A DNA stretch of 64,000 bases from Maritalea mobilis (GCF_004363175.1 NZ_SNYR01000001.1:1054001-1118000), one strand, 5' to 3'; numbered from the stretch's first letter, positions 17,159-25,714 are shown. Translations and numbers: made by a program. Notes: generated by a model not told the origin, from the letters alone.

Positions 17159-18211
17159 ATGTACGAGAATCTCAAAACCCAAAATATCGACAATATCGCT
17201 GATTTTATTGATCTTCGGTCCGACACTGTGACCAAACCTGACGCGCAATTGCGCGAGGTGATGGCCGCTGCGGATGTTGGGGATGATGTTTATGGTGACG
17301 ATCCAAATGTGAACGCATTGCAACAGGAAATGGCGGACAAACTAGGCAAAGAAGCCGGGCTGTTTCTCCCTTCCTCCACCCAGTCAAATCTGGTCGCGAT
17401 GCTCACGCATAATGCGCGTGGCGATGAAATTCTAGTGGGGCGCAAATATCATATTTTCAAATATGAGGCTGGCGGCGCGGCAGTGCTGGGCGGCCTAACT
17501 TATGATCCCCTGCCCGTGCAGGAAGATGGCGGCCTGAACCCCGACGATATTCATGCGGCTATCAAGCCGGACGACACCCACTTTCCAAACAGCAAAACGC
17601 TGGTTTTGGAAAACACCAATTCGGGCCAAGCCATCAGCATGGAGCGCACAAAGGCGGCAATTGACGCTGGTCGCGCCCATAATTTGAATGTGCACCTTGA
17701 TGGCGCCCGCATGTTCAATGCCTGCGTGAAACTGGGCGTAGACGCCACCACCATGGCCGACCCGTTCGACAGCATCAATATCTGCCTATCCAAAGGCTTG
17801 GGCGCACCTGTTGGTGCCGTTTTGGTGGGCAGCAATGACTTTATCAAGCAAGCACAACGCTGGCGCAAAATGCTGGGCGGCGGCATGCGCCAGGCCGGCA
17901 TCATCGCTGCAGCGGGCCGCTTTGCGCTGCACAATTATGTTGATGATTTGGCTGAAGATCACCGCCGCACAAAAGCACTTGCCGACGCGCTGAATGAAAC
18001 CGGGCGCTATGATGTGACTTATCAGGACAACCAAACCAACATGCTGTTTGTACACTTCGATAAGGAACGCGCCAAAAAGCTCGGCGCACATATGCGCGAC
18101 CATAAAATCATTGTCTCAGCGGGCACAGAAAGCCGGATCGTTTTGCACCGCAATATTGACGACAATCAGCTCGATCAAATCATTTCTGCCTTCAAAAGCT
18201 TCAACGGGTAA
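17159..18211 (+). CDS. ltaE: low-specificity L-threonine aldolase
   Basis: This 350-residue fold-type I PLP enzyme cleaves L-threonine or L-allo-threonine to glycine and acetaldehyde. D-L-R-S-D-T-V-T-K-P at residues 18-27 is the signature start of the family, D181 in V-H-L-D-G-A-R contacts the PLP pyridine nitrogen, and K212 in LSKGLGAPVG forms the Schiff base. The ATG at 17159 gives 17 residues before the conserved start, a little longer than usual, so a later start is possible. The FAD oxidase gene begins 3 bases after it. Confidence 0.87.
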   Translation: MYENLKTQNIDNIADFIDLRSDTVTKPDAQLREVMAAADVGDDVYGDDPNVNALQQEMADKLGKEAGLFLPSSTQSNLVAMLTHNARGDEILVGRKYHIFKYEAGGAAVLGGLTYDPLPVQEDGGLNPDDIHAAIKPDDTHFPNSKTLVLENTNSGQAISMERTKAAIDAGRAHNLNVHLDGARMFNACVKLGVDATTMADPFDSINICLSKGLGAPVGAVLVGSNDFIKQAQRWRKMLGGGMRQAGIIAAAGRFALHNYVDDLAEDHRRTKALADALNETGRYDVTYQDNQTNMLFVHFDKERAKKLGAHMRDHKIIVSAGTESRIVLHRNIDDNQLDQIISAFKSFNG

Positions 18212-18213
18212 AT

Positions 18214-19503
18214 ATGACGACTGCGCCACTCACCAACCTTTGGCAAGCCACCGCAAACGCCCCAACATTTGCGCGAATGCATGAGACACAAAGCGTTGAC
18301 CTCGCCATTATAGGCGGTGGTTTTTCCGGTTGCACCGCGGCCCTTGAGGCGGCGAAAGCTGGGCTGAACGTCATCTTGTTGGAAGCCGAAACCATTGGCT
18401 TTGGCGGCTCAGGCCGCAATGTCGGACTGGTAAATGCCGGGCTGTGGACCCCACCGCAGGAAGTGGAAGACACGCTTGGCAAAGCGGCAGGCGAAAAGCT
18501 GAACAAAGCCCTTGCTGGCGCGCCAGCTCTCGTGTTCAACTTGATCGATCAACACCAGATAGAGTGCGACGCAGTCCGCAACGGCACGCTGCATTGCGCC
18601 CAAAGCTATTATCACAAGAAGGATTTGGACAAGCGGCTTGCCCAGCTTTCAGTGCGCGGCGCGCCCGTGCAAATGCTGGACGAAGCAGAAACCCAGACGC
18701 GGCTTGGCTCAACCCATTTTGTGGCCAGCCTGTTTGATCCCCGCGCAGGCACCATCCATCCGCTCAAATTTGCCCAAGGATTGGCCAAGGCGGCACAAGA
18801 TGCGGGCGCAAAAATTGTGGAGCATTGCCCTGCCACCGCAGTGCAGCAAAATGGCGCGTGGCGCGTGGCGACCGCACAAGGCGAGTTTACGGCCAAATAT
18901 GTGATCATCGCCACCAATGCGTATGATCATAAACATGTGCGTCACCCGAAAAATCAATTTTCGACAGTGCAGTTTTTCCAATCTGCAACCGCACCACTGA
19001 GTGAGGAACAAGCGGCCAAAATACTGCCGAACCGTGAAGGCACGTGGGATTGCGCAACAGTGATGACCAGCCTGCGGCTCGATGCAGAAAATCGCCTGAT
19101 CCTCGGGGCAATTGGCAGTTTGGACCATGCCACGGCGCCGTTCCACAAAATGTGGGGCCGACAAAAACTGCGCGACCTCTATCCAGATTTGCTGGACATG
19201 CCATTCACGCACCAATGGTGCGGCAAGATCGCGATGACGTCAGACCATCTTCCTAAAATTATGAATTTTGACGGCAAGGGATACGCCCCATTCGGCTATT
19301 CGGGCCGCGGCATCGGCCCCGGCACTTTGTTTGGCACTCAAATGGTCAAAGCGCTGATAAATCAGGATGAAAGCCTGCTGCCGCTCGCGCCGGTGGAGCA
19401 ATATGATGAACAAATGACAGCGACAAAGTCCGCCTATTATGAATGTGGCGCAGCGGCCATGCATGCGGGCTATCCAATTCTAAAATATGCGAAAATTGGC
19501 TAA
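18214..19503 (+). CDS. FAD-dependent amino acid/amine oxidase (DadA/OrdL-like)
   Basis: This 429-residue DAO-type flavoprotein has the FAD motif AIIGGGFSGCTAALEAAKAG (residues about 30-49), a second-strand L-L-E-A-E, and the G-S-G-R-N-V-G-L motif of OrdL/PuuB-like enzymes. The C-terminal F-G-Y-S-G-R-G-I-G-P-G-T contacts FAD. Such enzymes oxidise D-amino acids, glycine derivatives or gamma-glutamylputrescine. It is tightly coupled to the threonine aldolase, so oxidation of glycine or a related amino acid released by that enzyme is a possible but unproven link. Confidence 0.8.
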   Translation: MTTAPLTNLWQATANAPTFARMHETQSVDLAIIGGGFSGCTAALEAAKAGLNVILLEAETIGFGGSGRNVGLVNAGLWTPPQEVEDTLGKAAGEKLNKALAGAPALVFNLIDQHQIECDAVRNGTLHCAQSYYHKKDLDKRLAQLSVRGAPVQMLDEAETQTRLGSTHFVASLFDPRAGTIHPLKFAQGLAKAAQDAGAKIVEHCPATAVQQNGAWRVATAQGEFTAKYVIIATNAYDHKHVRHPKNQFSTVQFFQSATAPLSEEQAAKILPNREGTWDCATVMTSLRLDAENRLILGAIGSLDHATAPFHKMWGRQKLRDLYPDLLDMPFTHQWCGKIAMTSDHLPKIMNFDGKGYAPFGYSGRGIGPGTLFGTQMVKALINQDESLLPLAPVEQYDEQMTATKSAYYECGAAAMHAGYPILKYAKIG

Positions 19504-19546
19504 AAATCAAATTATACACAAGCAAATAGGAATAGTTTCCGCTTTC

Positions 19547-19561
19547 TTAGAACCATTCTAA
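19547..19561 (+). promoter_or_regulatory. Irr box (ICE) before the imelysin operon
   Basis: TTAGAA-CCA-TTCTAA is a perfect 6+3+6 palindrome and matches the Irr iron-control element core (TTAGAA-N3-TTCTAA). It lies 111 bases before the TTG start of the imelysin gene. Irr represses iron-uptake genes or activates storage genes in Hyphomicrobiales depending on position. Confidence 0.75.
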
Positions 19562-19588
19562 CTTATTGATTTTTCTCTTGTTTTTATA

Positions 19589-19611
19589 AATATGATCAGA
19601 TAACTCATATT
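19589..19611 (+). promoter_or_regulatory. RirA box (IRO) before the imelysin operon
   Basis: AATATGA (19589-19595), nine bases, then TCATATT (19605-19611) is a perfect 7+9+7 inverted repeat containing the TGA-N9-TCA core of the RirA iron-responsive operator. It lies 27 bases downstream of the ICE, so the two iron regulators could act on the same promoter. Confidence 0.72.
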
Positions 19612-19657
19612 AAATCCACACCAGACAAACTGGCGTGGCACGAGATTTATCCGACCA

Positions 19658-19664
19658 AAGGAGG
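19658..19664 (+). promoter_or_regulatory. strong Shine-Dalgarno that selects a TTG start
   Basis: AAGGAGG at 19658-19664 stands 7 bases before a TTG (19672) and 22 bases before the first in-frame ATG (19687). The spacing favours the TTG. Both choices give a plausible signal peptide. Confidence 0.6.
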
Positions 19665-19671
19665 CCGGGAT

Positions 19672-20958
19672 TTGGCCCCGGCAAACATGATGAAAAGACT
19701 TGCGATCATTTCCGCTGCTGCCCTGATGACAGCCGCTCCAACACTCGCCTTGGCCCATGATGAAGACCAAGGCGTTGTTGAAACATATGCCAATATTGCC
19801 CATGCAACATTTGAAGATAGCCTGATCACGGCAAAAGCCCTTCAAGACGCGATTGACGCCTTTTTGGCCGTGCCGACAGAAGAAAATCTGCAAGCCGCGA
19901 AAGACGCTTGGTTGGCGGCCCGTGTGCCTTACCAACAAACAGAAGCCTATCGCTTCGGCAATGCCATCGTGGACGATTGGGAAGGCCGCGTGAACGCTTG
20001 GCCCTTGGATGAAGGCTTGATCGATTATGTCGACGCCAGCGCCTATGGCTGGGAAAGCGACACCAATCCATTGTTCAACGCCAATATCATCGCCAACAAG
20101 ACCATCAATATTAATGGCGAAACGCTGACTGTTGATGAGATCACACCTGAATTTTTGGGCGAAAAACTGCACGAAGCTGGCGGCGTTGAAGCCAATGTGG
20201 CGACAGGCTACCACGCCATCGAATTTTTGCTGTGGGGCCAAGATTTGAACGGCACCGATGCTGGCGCAGGCAACCGTGCAGCAACTGACTTCTCATTGGA
20301 CAATTGCACCAACGACAATTGCGACCGTCGTCGCCAATATCTTGATGCCGCATCTGACCTGTTGGTGACCGATCTTGAAGAGATGGTGGCCAATTGGGAA
20401 CAAAGTGGCGCAGCCCGCGCAGCACTGGAAGAAAAGTCCGAAGCCGAAGTGTTGAACACAATTCTGACCGGCCTTGGCTCCCTCTCTTATGGTGAATTGG
20501 CGGGCGAACGCATGAAGCTTGGCCTTTTGCTCAATGATCCAGAAGAAGAGCATGATTGCTTCTCAGACAACACCCACAATTCTCATTATTATGACGCCAA
20601 AGGCATTCAAAATGTCTATCTCGGTCGCTATGAACGCCTTGATGGCACTGTGGTTGAAGGCACTTCAGTTGCGCATTATGTGAGCCACGCTGATGAAGCG
20701 GTAGCAGAAGAATTACGCGCGGATATTGCAGCCACAATGGATGCCTTCACCGCCATGGTGGAACGTGCCGACACCGAAGCCTATGACCAGATGATTGGCG
20801 AAGGCAATGAAGAAGGCAACAAAGTGGTGCAAGACGCCATTGATGCCTTGGTGAAACAAACCCGCTCAATTGAACGTGCGGTTGCGGCCTTGAAGCTGGA
20901 AGGCGTTGAACTGGAAGGTTCAGACAGCTTGGACAATCCAGACGCTGTTTTTGAATAA
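19672..20958 (+). CDS. imelysin-family periplasmic protein (IrpA-like)
   Basis: This 428-residue protein (TTG start; 423 from the first ATG) has a signal peptide ending near A-L-A-H-D at residue 30, then an imelysin (peptidase M75) domain. The G-x-H-x-x-E motif is intact as G179-Y-H181-A-I-E184, followed by F-L-L-W-G-Q-D, typical of IrpA-like iron-regulated proteins. Cysteines near 290-300 (C-T-N-D-N-C) and in H-D-C-F-S may bridge. The name peptidase is historical; the role is in periplasmic iron handling. It leads a four-gene operon behind Irr and RirA boxes. Confidence 0.9.
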   Translation: MAPANMMKRLAIISAAALMTAAPTLALAHDEDQGVVETYANIAHATFEDSLITAKALQDAIDAFLAVPTEENLQAAKDAWLAARVPYQQTEAYRFGNAIVDDWEGRVNAWPLDEGLIDYVDASAYGWESDTNPLFNANIIANKTININGETLTVDEITPEFLGEKLHEAGGVEANVATGYHAIEFLLWGQDLNGTDAGAGNRAATDFSLDNCTNDNCDRRRQYLDAASDLLVTDLEEMVANWEQSGAARAALEEKSEAEVLNTILTGLGSLSYGELAGERMKLGLLLNDPEEEHDCFSDNTHNSHYYDAKGIQNVYLGRYERLDGTVVEGTSVAHYVSHADEAVAEELRADIAATMDAFTAMVERADTEAYDQMIGEGNEEGNKVVQDAIDALVKQTRSIERAVAALKLEGVELEGSDSLDNPDAVFE

Positions 20959-20967
20959 AGATAAACT

Positions 20968-20993
20968 GCCGATGCGGGATCGCCCGCATCGGC
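20968..20993 (+). other. intercistronic stem-loop after the first imelysin gene
   Basis: GCCGATGCGGG (20968-20978), loop ATCG, CCCGCATCGGC (20983-20993) is a perfect 11-base stem. No T-run follows, so it is more likely a transcript-stabilising or partial-attenuation element that lets the first gene be expressed above the next three than a full terminator. Confidence 0.65.
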
Positions 20994-21011
20994 CCACAAT
21001 GGATTAGCTCC

Positions 21012-22466
21012 ATGAAGCCCTTTCTGGCATTCACCCTGCTCTCATTGATGTTCGTGCCACATGCGAATGCACAGTCTATTCCGAAATATGATTGGGCAAA
21101 GGATGATGTCGAACGCGCAAAACTCTTGCGCGTAACCACACCTACCGACGATTTCACCAAAGCCGAACCTTTTGAAGCCAATCCCGGTGGCGCAACGTCA
21201 ACTGACAAGATTGATGGGCGCGAACGGTTAAGCCAGCCCAGCGCCAATTTACCCGTTGAAAAACGCATGGACTTCACCCTAGGTGAAACACTGTTCGACA
21301 AATTCTGGGTCGCCGCCCCCAGCTCCACCAAAGCATCTGACGGGCTTGGCCCCTTGTTCAATGCCCGCGCCTGCCAATCCTGCCACATCCGCAATGGCCG
21401 CGGCCGCTTGCCCGAGAGTGACGCCGAACAACCTGTTGGCCTGACCATCAAATTGATCGACGCGGCCCGACAAATGGGTGACCCCACCTATGGCAACCAA
21501 CTGCAGCTCTTCGCCTCCGGCAACGTCAAACCAGAAGCCAAAATCGCCATTTCTTATCGCGCAGAGACCATCGAGTTGGATGATGGTGAGCAGATCACTC
21601 TGCACCACCCCGAATATATCATTAGTGACCTAAGCCATGGCCCCATCGCCGAACAATCAGAGATTTCGCCGCGTATCGCACCACCCTTGATCGGCATGGG
21701 CCTGATCGACCAAATCGCCGCCAACGATATTCTAGCGCAAGCTGACCCGGACGATAAAAACCAAGACGGGATCTCTGGCAAAGCCAAATTGAAGAGCAAC
21801 GGTTTGGGTCGTTTTGGCCACCGCGCCGATGCCGCAACATTGGTGGAACAAGTCGCCAGTGCCTTCTTTGTAGATATGGGCCTTTCCAACCCTTGGCATC
21901 AACAAGATTGGGGGGATTGCACCTCCGCACAAACCATTTGCCGCGAGGCACCCGGCGGCACCCAGCCCAATCTCGGCGCGCATGAGATTCCGCAAAATGT
22001 GCTGGACCTGACCGCTTTTTATACGGGCAATCTGGCCGTACCAAAGCGCCCCGCAACCGAAGATCCATCGATTTTGAAAGGGAAACAAGCCTTCTATGAG
22101 GCTGGGTGCGTAAGCTGCCACACGCCCAAATATGTGACCAAGCGCAGCGCCCTAGACGACAGCAACAGCTTCCAACTGATCTGGCCCTATTCAGATTTTC
22201 TGCTCCACGATATGGGCGACATGCTCGCTGATCGCACCCAGAAAGGCGATTTGGGCAACAGCGAATGGCGCACGCCGCCACTTTGGGGCATTGGCCACAC
22301 AAAAGCAGTTGCTGACCAAGAACGATATCTGCATGATGGCCGTGCCCGCAGCTTGAAAGAAGCGATTTTGTTTCATGGCGGCGAGGCAGAAACAGCAAAG
22401 CAAAACTTTATGGCGCTCAACCGCACCACACGCGACAATCTCATCCAATTTCTAAAGTCACTATGA
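21012..22466 (+). CDS. di-haem oxidoreductase-like c-type cytochrome (DUF1111)
   Basis: This 484-residue periplasmic protein has a signal peptide ending at H-A-N-A-Q-S (residue 20-22) and two CxxCH haem-attachment motifs, C121-Q-S-C-H125 and C366-V-S-C-H370. The arrangement is that of the DUF1111/thiol oxidoreductase family, distantly related to di-haem peroxidases and MauG. In this operon type it is proposed to change the redox state of iron handled by the imelysin proteins; that is inference. It overlaps the next gene by 4 bases. Confidence 0.88.
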   Translation: MKPFLAFTLLSLMFVPHANAQSIPKYDWAKDDVERAKLLRVTTPTDDFTKAEPFEANPGGATSTDKIDGRERLSQPSANLPVEKRMDFTLGETLFDKFWVAAPSSTKASDGLGPLFNARACQSCHIRNGRGRLPESDAEQPVGLTIKLIDAARQMGDPTYGNQLQLFASGNVKPEAKIAISYRAETIELDDGEQITLHHPEYIISDLSHGPIAEQSEISPRIAPPLIGMGLIDQIAANDILAQADPDDKNQDGISGKAKLKSNGLGRFGHRADAATLVEQVASAFFVDMGLSNPWHQQDWGDCTSAQTICREAPGGTQPNLGAHEIPQNVLDLTAFYTGNLAVPKRPATEDPSILKGKQAFYEAGCVSCHTPKYVTKRSALDDSNSFQLIWPYSDFLLHDMGDMLADRTQKGDLGNSEWRTPPLWGIGHTKAVADQERYLHDGRARSLKEAILFHGGEAETAKQNFMALNRTTRDNLIQFLKSL

Positions 22467-23521
22467 TGAAAAATGCCATCAAATTCGCCACCCTGTCCCT
22501 GACACTTCTATTTGCGCAAAGCGCCGCAGCCGAAGAGTCGAGCGCTCTGCTCACCGATTATCTGGTGCCGGCTTATCAACAGTTGGCTGCCAAGGCTGAC
22601 GCGCAGATCGATGTGATGGAAGCTTTGTGCCAATCCCCTTTGGAGACCAATCTTCAAGCTGCCCGCGACGGTTTTTCGGCGCTGGTGACCGCCTATGCCT
22701 ATGCAGAACCTGTGCGGTTCGGCCCGATTACCCAGAATGATCGGCTGGAACGGCTTTATTTCTGGCCAGACCGGAAATCGACCGGGCTAAAGCAAGTGCA
22801 AAAGGCGCTGGTGGGTGAAGATGAAAGCGTGCTGAGCGTTGAAAGTTTGAAAGACAAAAGCGTGGCCCTGCAAGGCTTGAATGCCTTGGAATATGTGCTG
22901 CATGGCGCACTGGCTGACAAGCTGACATCTGATACCAACAGCCACGCCTGCCGTTATGGCGAAACCATCGCCCAAAATATGTGGGCCATGGCCGACCAAA
23001 TGGTGATTGAACTGGTGGCAGACGATGGGCTGATTGCGCAATTTGAAAATCCGCAAGAAGGCTCCGCGCTGTTTCGAACAGAAGAAGATGTGCTGCGCAT
23101 TAGCTTTGAAACATTCTCGCACTTCCCCGAAATCATCAGCGCAACCCGCTTGAATGAGTGGGCCGAAGAAAGCCCAAACCTCAACGTGCTGCCCCTCCGC
23201 CGCGCTGCCCTTAGCATGAATTTGGTGCTGGCCGATATTGAAGGCCTTTCCGATGCGTTCGATGCATTTTCCGGGCATTATAACGAAGATGATGTGCTGG
23301 CCATCGCGCTCAATGCCTATCGCTTTGAACTCAGCAATGCCCTGCGCACCGCGAAAGAATTAGCCGAACACAGCAATCAAGGGATTTTGGCCGATGAAGC
23401 CCTGCGGAAAAAGATCGACTATTTGCGCCTTGTGCTGCACTCGTTGCGCGATATCGCCAACGATCAAATCGCACCGGAACTTGGCCTAGTCGTGGGCTTT
23501 TCCTCTTTGGATGGCGACTGA
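22463..23521 (+). CDS. second imelysin-family protein, lacking the motif histidine
   Basis: This 352-residue protein has a signal peptide (cleavage near S-A-A-A-E, residue 24) and an imelysin fold, recognisable from A-Y-A-Y-A-E-P-V-R-F-G-P and R-L-Y-F-W-P-D. In place of G-x-H-x-x-E it has G138-L-N140-A-L-E143, so the metal-ligand histidine is asparagine. This second, divergent paralogue is coupled to the di-haem gene by an ATGA overlap and to DUF1513 by a TGATG junction. It may be a structural partner and not a metal binder. Confidence 0.85.
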   Translation: MMKNAIKFATLSLTLLFAQSAAAEESSALLTDYLVPAYQQLAAKADAQIDVMEALCQSPLETNLQAARDGFSALVTAYAYAEPVRFGPITQNDRLERLYFWPDRKSTGLKQVQKALVGEDESVLSVESLKDKSVALQGLNALEYVLHGALADKLTSDTNSHACRYGETIAQNMWAMADQMVIELVADDGLIAQFENPQEGSALFRTEEDVLRISFETFSHFPEIISATRLNEWAEESPNLNVLPLRRAALSMNLVLADIEGLSDAFDAFSGHYNEDDVLAIALNAYRFELSNALRTAKELAEHSNQGILADEALRKKIDYLRLVLHSLRDIANDQIAPELGLVVGFSSLDGD

Positions 23522-24582
23522 TGCTACGGCGTGATTTTTTGAAAATCTCCGGGGCAACTTTTCTCAGCAGCCTCGCATTGCCCGCACAGGAAGTTTTAGC
23601 GCAATCCGAGCAAATCTTTGCCTCATGTGTCGCCTTTCCCAACGGTCAATTTGGCGCTGTTTTGCTGAATGAACAGGGCAAGCTGATCTCAAAAATTGAC
23701 CTGCCCGCCCGTGGCCACGACATTGCCCTCTCCGCGCAGAAAGACAAGCTGATCGTGTTCGCCCGCCGCCCCGGCACCTTTGCAATCCTGTTCGAAGTAA
23801 ACGGTAAAATTTTGGGCGAAATCTCCAGCATTGAAGGCCGACATTTTTACGGCCATGGCGCGTTCAGCGCTGATGGTCGCCTGTTCTATGCCACCGAAAA
23901 TGACTTTGAAGCCGCCCGCGGCGTGATCGGCATTTATGATTTGACGGCCAACCCAATCAAACGCATTGGCGAATTTGACGCTGGTGGCGTCGGCCCGCAT
24001 GATCTGCTGCTCGATCCAAAGTCCGGCCATTTGATCATCGCCAATGGCGGCATTGAAACCCACCCGGATTTTGCGCGCGCAAAACTCAATCTGGCGACCA
24101 TGCGCGCGAATATCGCATGGCTCAATCCAAACACTGGCGAACTGGTGGCGCGCTATTTCGCGCCCGACCAATTGCAAAAACTGTCGCTGCGCCACATGGC
24201 ACTGGGCCAGAAGGGTGATGTTTGGATTGCGGGACAATATCAGCGCGACGGCGAATTGGCCGAAAGCCTGCTCGCAAAGGCAAGCCCTGAAGACGGACTT
24301 CAATTCATCATGATGCCAGAAGGCGAGCTTGCCGCACTGCGCAATTATATCGGCTCTGTTGCCGCCAGCGCCGATGGCGAATATGTTGCCATCACCTCCC
24401 CAAAAGGCGGCCGCGCCTACATTCTGGATGGAAATGGCAACATCATTGACCACCGGAAAGAAGCCGATATTTGTGGCGTCGACTATGGCCGCAATGCATT
24501 TCAATTCTCGTCAGGCTTAGGCAAATTTGGCGCTCAAAAACTGGATGATCTGCGCTTCGACAATCATTTGGTTGCGCTTTAG
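23521..24582 (+). CDS. DUF1513 protein with Tat signal
   Basis: This 353-residue protein starts MLRRDFLKISGATFLSSLA, a twin-arginine signal (R-R-D-F-L-K), so it should be exported folded to the periplasm. The mature part is a DUF1513 beta-propeller-like domain with repeated G-x-x-x-x-H-D/G-H-G segments (A-R-G-H-D-I-A, Y-G-H-G-A-F-S, G-P-H-D-L-L-L). Function is unknown; constant association with imelysin and DUF1111 genes ties it to the same iron system. A Tat route alongside three Sec-type partners suggests a cofactor or metal inserted in the cytoplasm. Confidence 0.87.
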   Translation: MLRRDFLKISGATFLSSLALPAQEVLAQSEQIFASCVAFPNGQFGAVLLNEQGKLISKIDLPARGHDIALSAQKDKLIVFARRPGTFAILFEVNGKILGEISSIEGRHFYGHGAFSADGRLFYATENDFEAARGVIGIYDLTANPIKRIGEFDAGGVGPHDLLLDPKSGHLIIANGGIETHPDFARAKLNLATMRANIAWLNPNTGELVARYFAPDQLQKLSLRHMALGQKGDVWIAGQYQRDGELAESLLAKASPEDGLQFIMMPEGELAALRNYIGSVAASADGEYVAITSPKGGRAYILDGNGNIIDHRKEADICGVDYGRNAFQFSSGLGKFGAQKLDDLRFDNHLVAL

Positions 24583-24597
24583 CTGGTGCTGGATTGA

Positions 24598-24663
24598 CCC
24601 CGGATCAAGTCCGGGGAGGCCAAGAGGGACTCGACAAAGGCAATCCCGGCCGTGAGCCGGGAT
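24598..24663. repeat. REP-like palindrome pair, second locus
   Basis: CCCCGGA-TCAAG-TCCGGGG (24598-24616) is identical to the core at 5314-5332, about 19 kb away. A second perfect palindrome, ATCCCGGC-CGTGA-GCCGGGAT, lies at 24643-24663, and its right arm runs into the stop codon of the next gene. Both sit between two converging genes. Confidence 0.75.
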
Positions 24664-25103
24664 CAAACTGCTTTCGCCAGAAGCCGATCCAAAGCTTGCA
24701 AAAAGTTTGATCGATCTTTGGCATCGAACGGCCTGCTATAGCCTTTGCTTTCGCCGGTTTCGCGCAAATGCTGGTTGAGCTCACGCATACTCAACGCCAT
24801 GCCGATATTGTGCGCATCAAATTCTTTGCCCGTCGGCCCTAATGCCCGCGCCTGTTTCTCCAAACAGCGGCTGGCTAATGGAATATCTGCGGTGATCACA
24901 ATCTCGCCCGCGCCAATATGCTCGGCAATCCAATCATCCGCGGCGTCTGCGCCATGAGGCACAATCACATTCTGGATCATCGGGTCGCGCGACGGGCGCA
25001 GCCCACCGTTGGATACGATTGTGACAGGCACTTGAAATCGCTCGGCAACTTTCAGCACTTCGGCTTTCACCGGGCAGGCATCGCCATCAACATAGATTCT
25101 CAA
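24663..25103 (-). CDS. UPF0178/DUF188 protein (YaiI/YqxD family)
   Basis: This 146-residue protein begins with the family signature D-G-D-A-C-P-V-K and has a PIN-like arrangement of acidic residues (D at about 6 and 8, A-D-I-P-L-A, D near 113), hinting at a nuclease-like fold; no activity is established. The start is TTG at 25103-25101, which forms a TTGA overlap with the stop of dgoA, so it is the last gene of the dgoK-dgoA operon despite having no obvious role in galactonate use. Confidence 0.82.
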   Translation of the reverse strand: MRIYVDGDACPVKAEVLKVAERFQVPVTIVSNGGLRPSRDPMIQNVIVPHGADAADDWIAEHIGAGEIVITADIPLASRCLEKQARALGPTGKEFDAHNIGMALSMRELNQHLRETGESKGYSRPFDAKDRSNFLQALDRLLAKAV

Positions 25104-25714
25104 TGGTCTGCAAACGCCTGATCATAGGCATCCACCAAGGCCACCGCGCGTGTATGGACGATTTTGGCGCCCTCGCCCGGCTTATAAAGCCCGCCGCCAA
25201 TGCCAGCACCATCAACGCCAGCTTGCACCCAAACGTCAAAGTTTTCAGCATCAACACCGCCAACGGCATAGACAGGCATTTTCGGCGGCAACACCGCCTT
25301 CATGGCCTTCACGCCGCTCGGGCCAATCACTGAAGCGGGGAAGATCTTCAACCCGTCGGCGCCCGCTTGAATGGCCGCGAAACATTCACTTGGCGTCAAC
25401 ACGCCGGGGAATGATTGCAAACCAGCCCGCTTGGTTGCACGGATCACCTCGACATCGCAGTTTGGCGACACCACAAATTGGCCCTCAAACGAAACCAGAT
25501 CATCAACATCTTGCTCGGTCAGAACAGTGCCTGCCCCAATCAATGCTTTGCCATCAAATGCTTTGCGCATATTGGAAATGCTTTGCCAAGGGCGCGGCGA
25601 ATTGAGCGGCACCTCAATCATGGTGATGCCCGCGTCCACCAAAGCCGCAGTCACTTCCACAGCTTCTTCCGGCGTAATGCCCCTCAAAATCGCAATCAAT
25701 TGGCGATGGTTCAT
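25100..25714 (-). CDS. dgoA: 2-dehydro-3-deoxy-6-phosphogalactonate aldolase
   Basis: This 204-residue class I aldolase splits 2-keto-3-deoxy-6-phosphogalactonate into pyruvate and glyceraldehyde 3-phosphate. L-R-G-I-T-P-E-E at residues 9-16, the substrate-binding V-V-S-P-N-C-D, and the Schiff-base lysine in G-A-D-G-L-K-I-F-P-A-S match the KDPG/KDPGal aldolase family; I-R-G/L-R-G-I plus the P-N-C-D variant and the adjacent kinase favour DgoA over Eda. The ATG at 25714 overlaps the stop of dgoK (ATGA); a longer frame upstream lies within dgoK and is rejected. Confidence 0.88.
   Translation of the reverse strand: MNHRQLIAILRGITPEEAVEVTAALVDAGITMIEVPLNSPRPWQSISNMRKAFDGKALIGAGTVLTEQDVDDLVSFEGQFVVSPNCDVEVIRATKRAGLQSFPGVLTPSECFAAIQAGADGLKIFPASVIGPSGVKAMKAVLPPKMPVYAVGGVDAENFDVWVQAGVDGAGIGGGLYKPGEGAKIVHTRAVALVDAYDQAFADH

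Noticed and set aside
19558-20241. 227-codon open frame on the minus strand opposite the first imelysin gene
   Set aside because: It lies antisense to a clear imelysin gene with signal peptide and motif; its translation is rich in rare residues and matches no family. Similar long antisense frames opposite 21622-22398 and 23689-24504 are rejected for the same reason.
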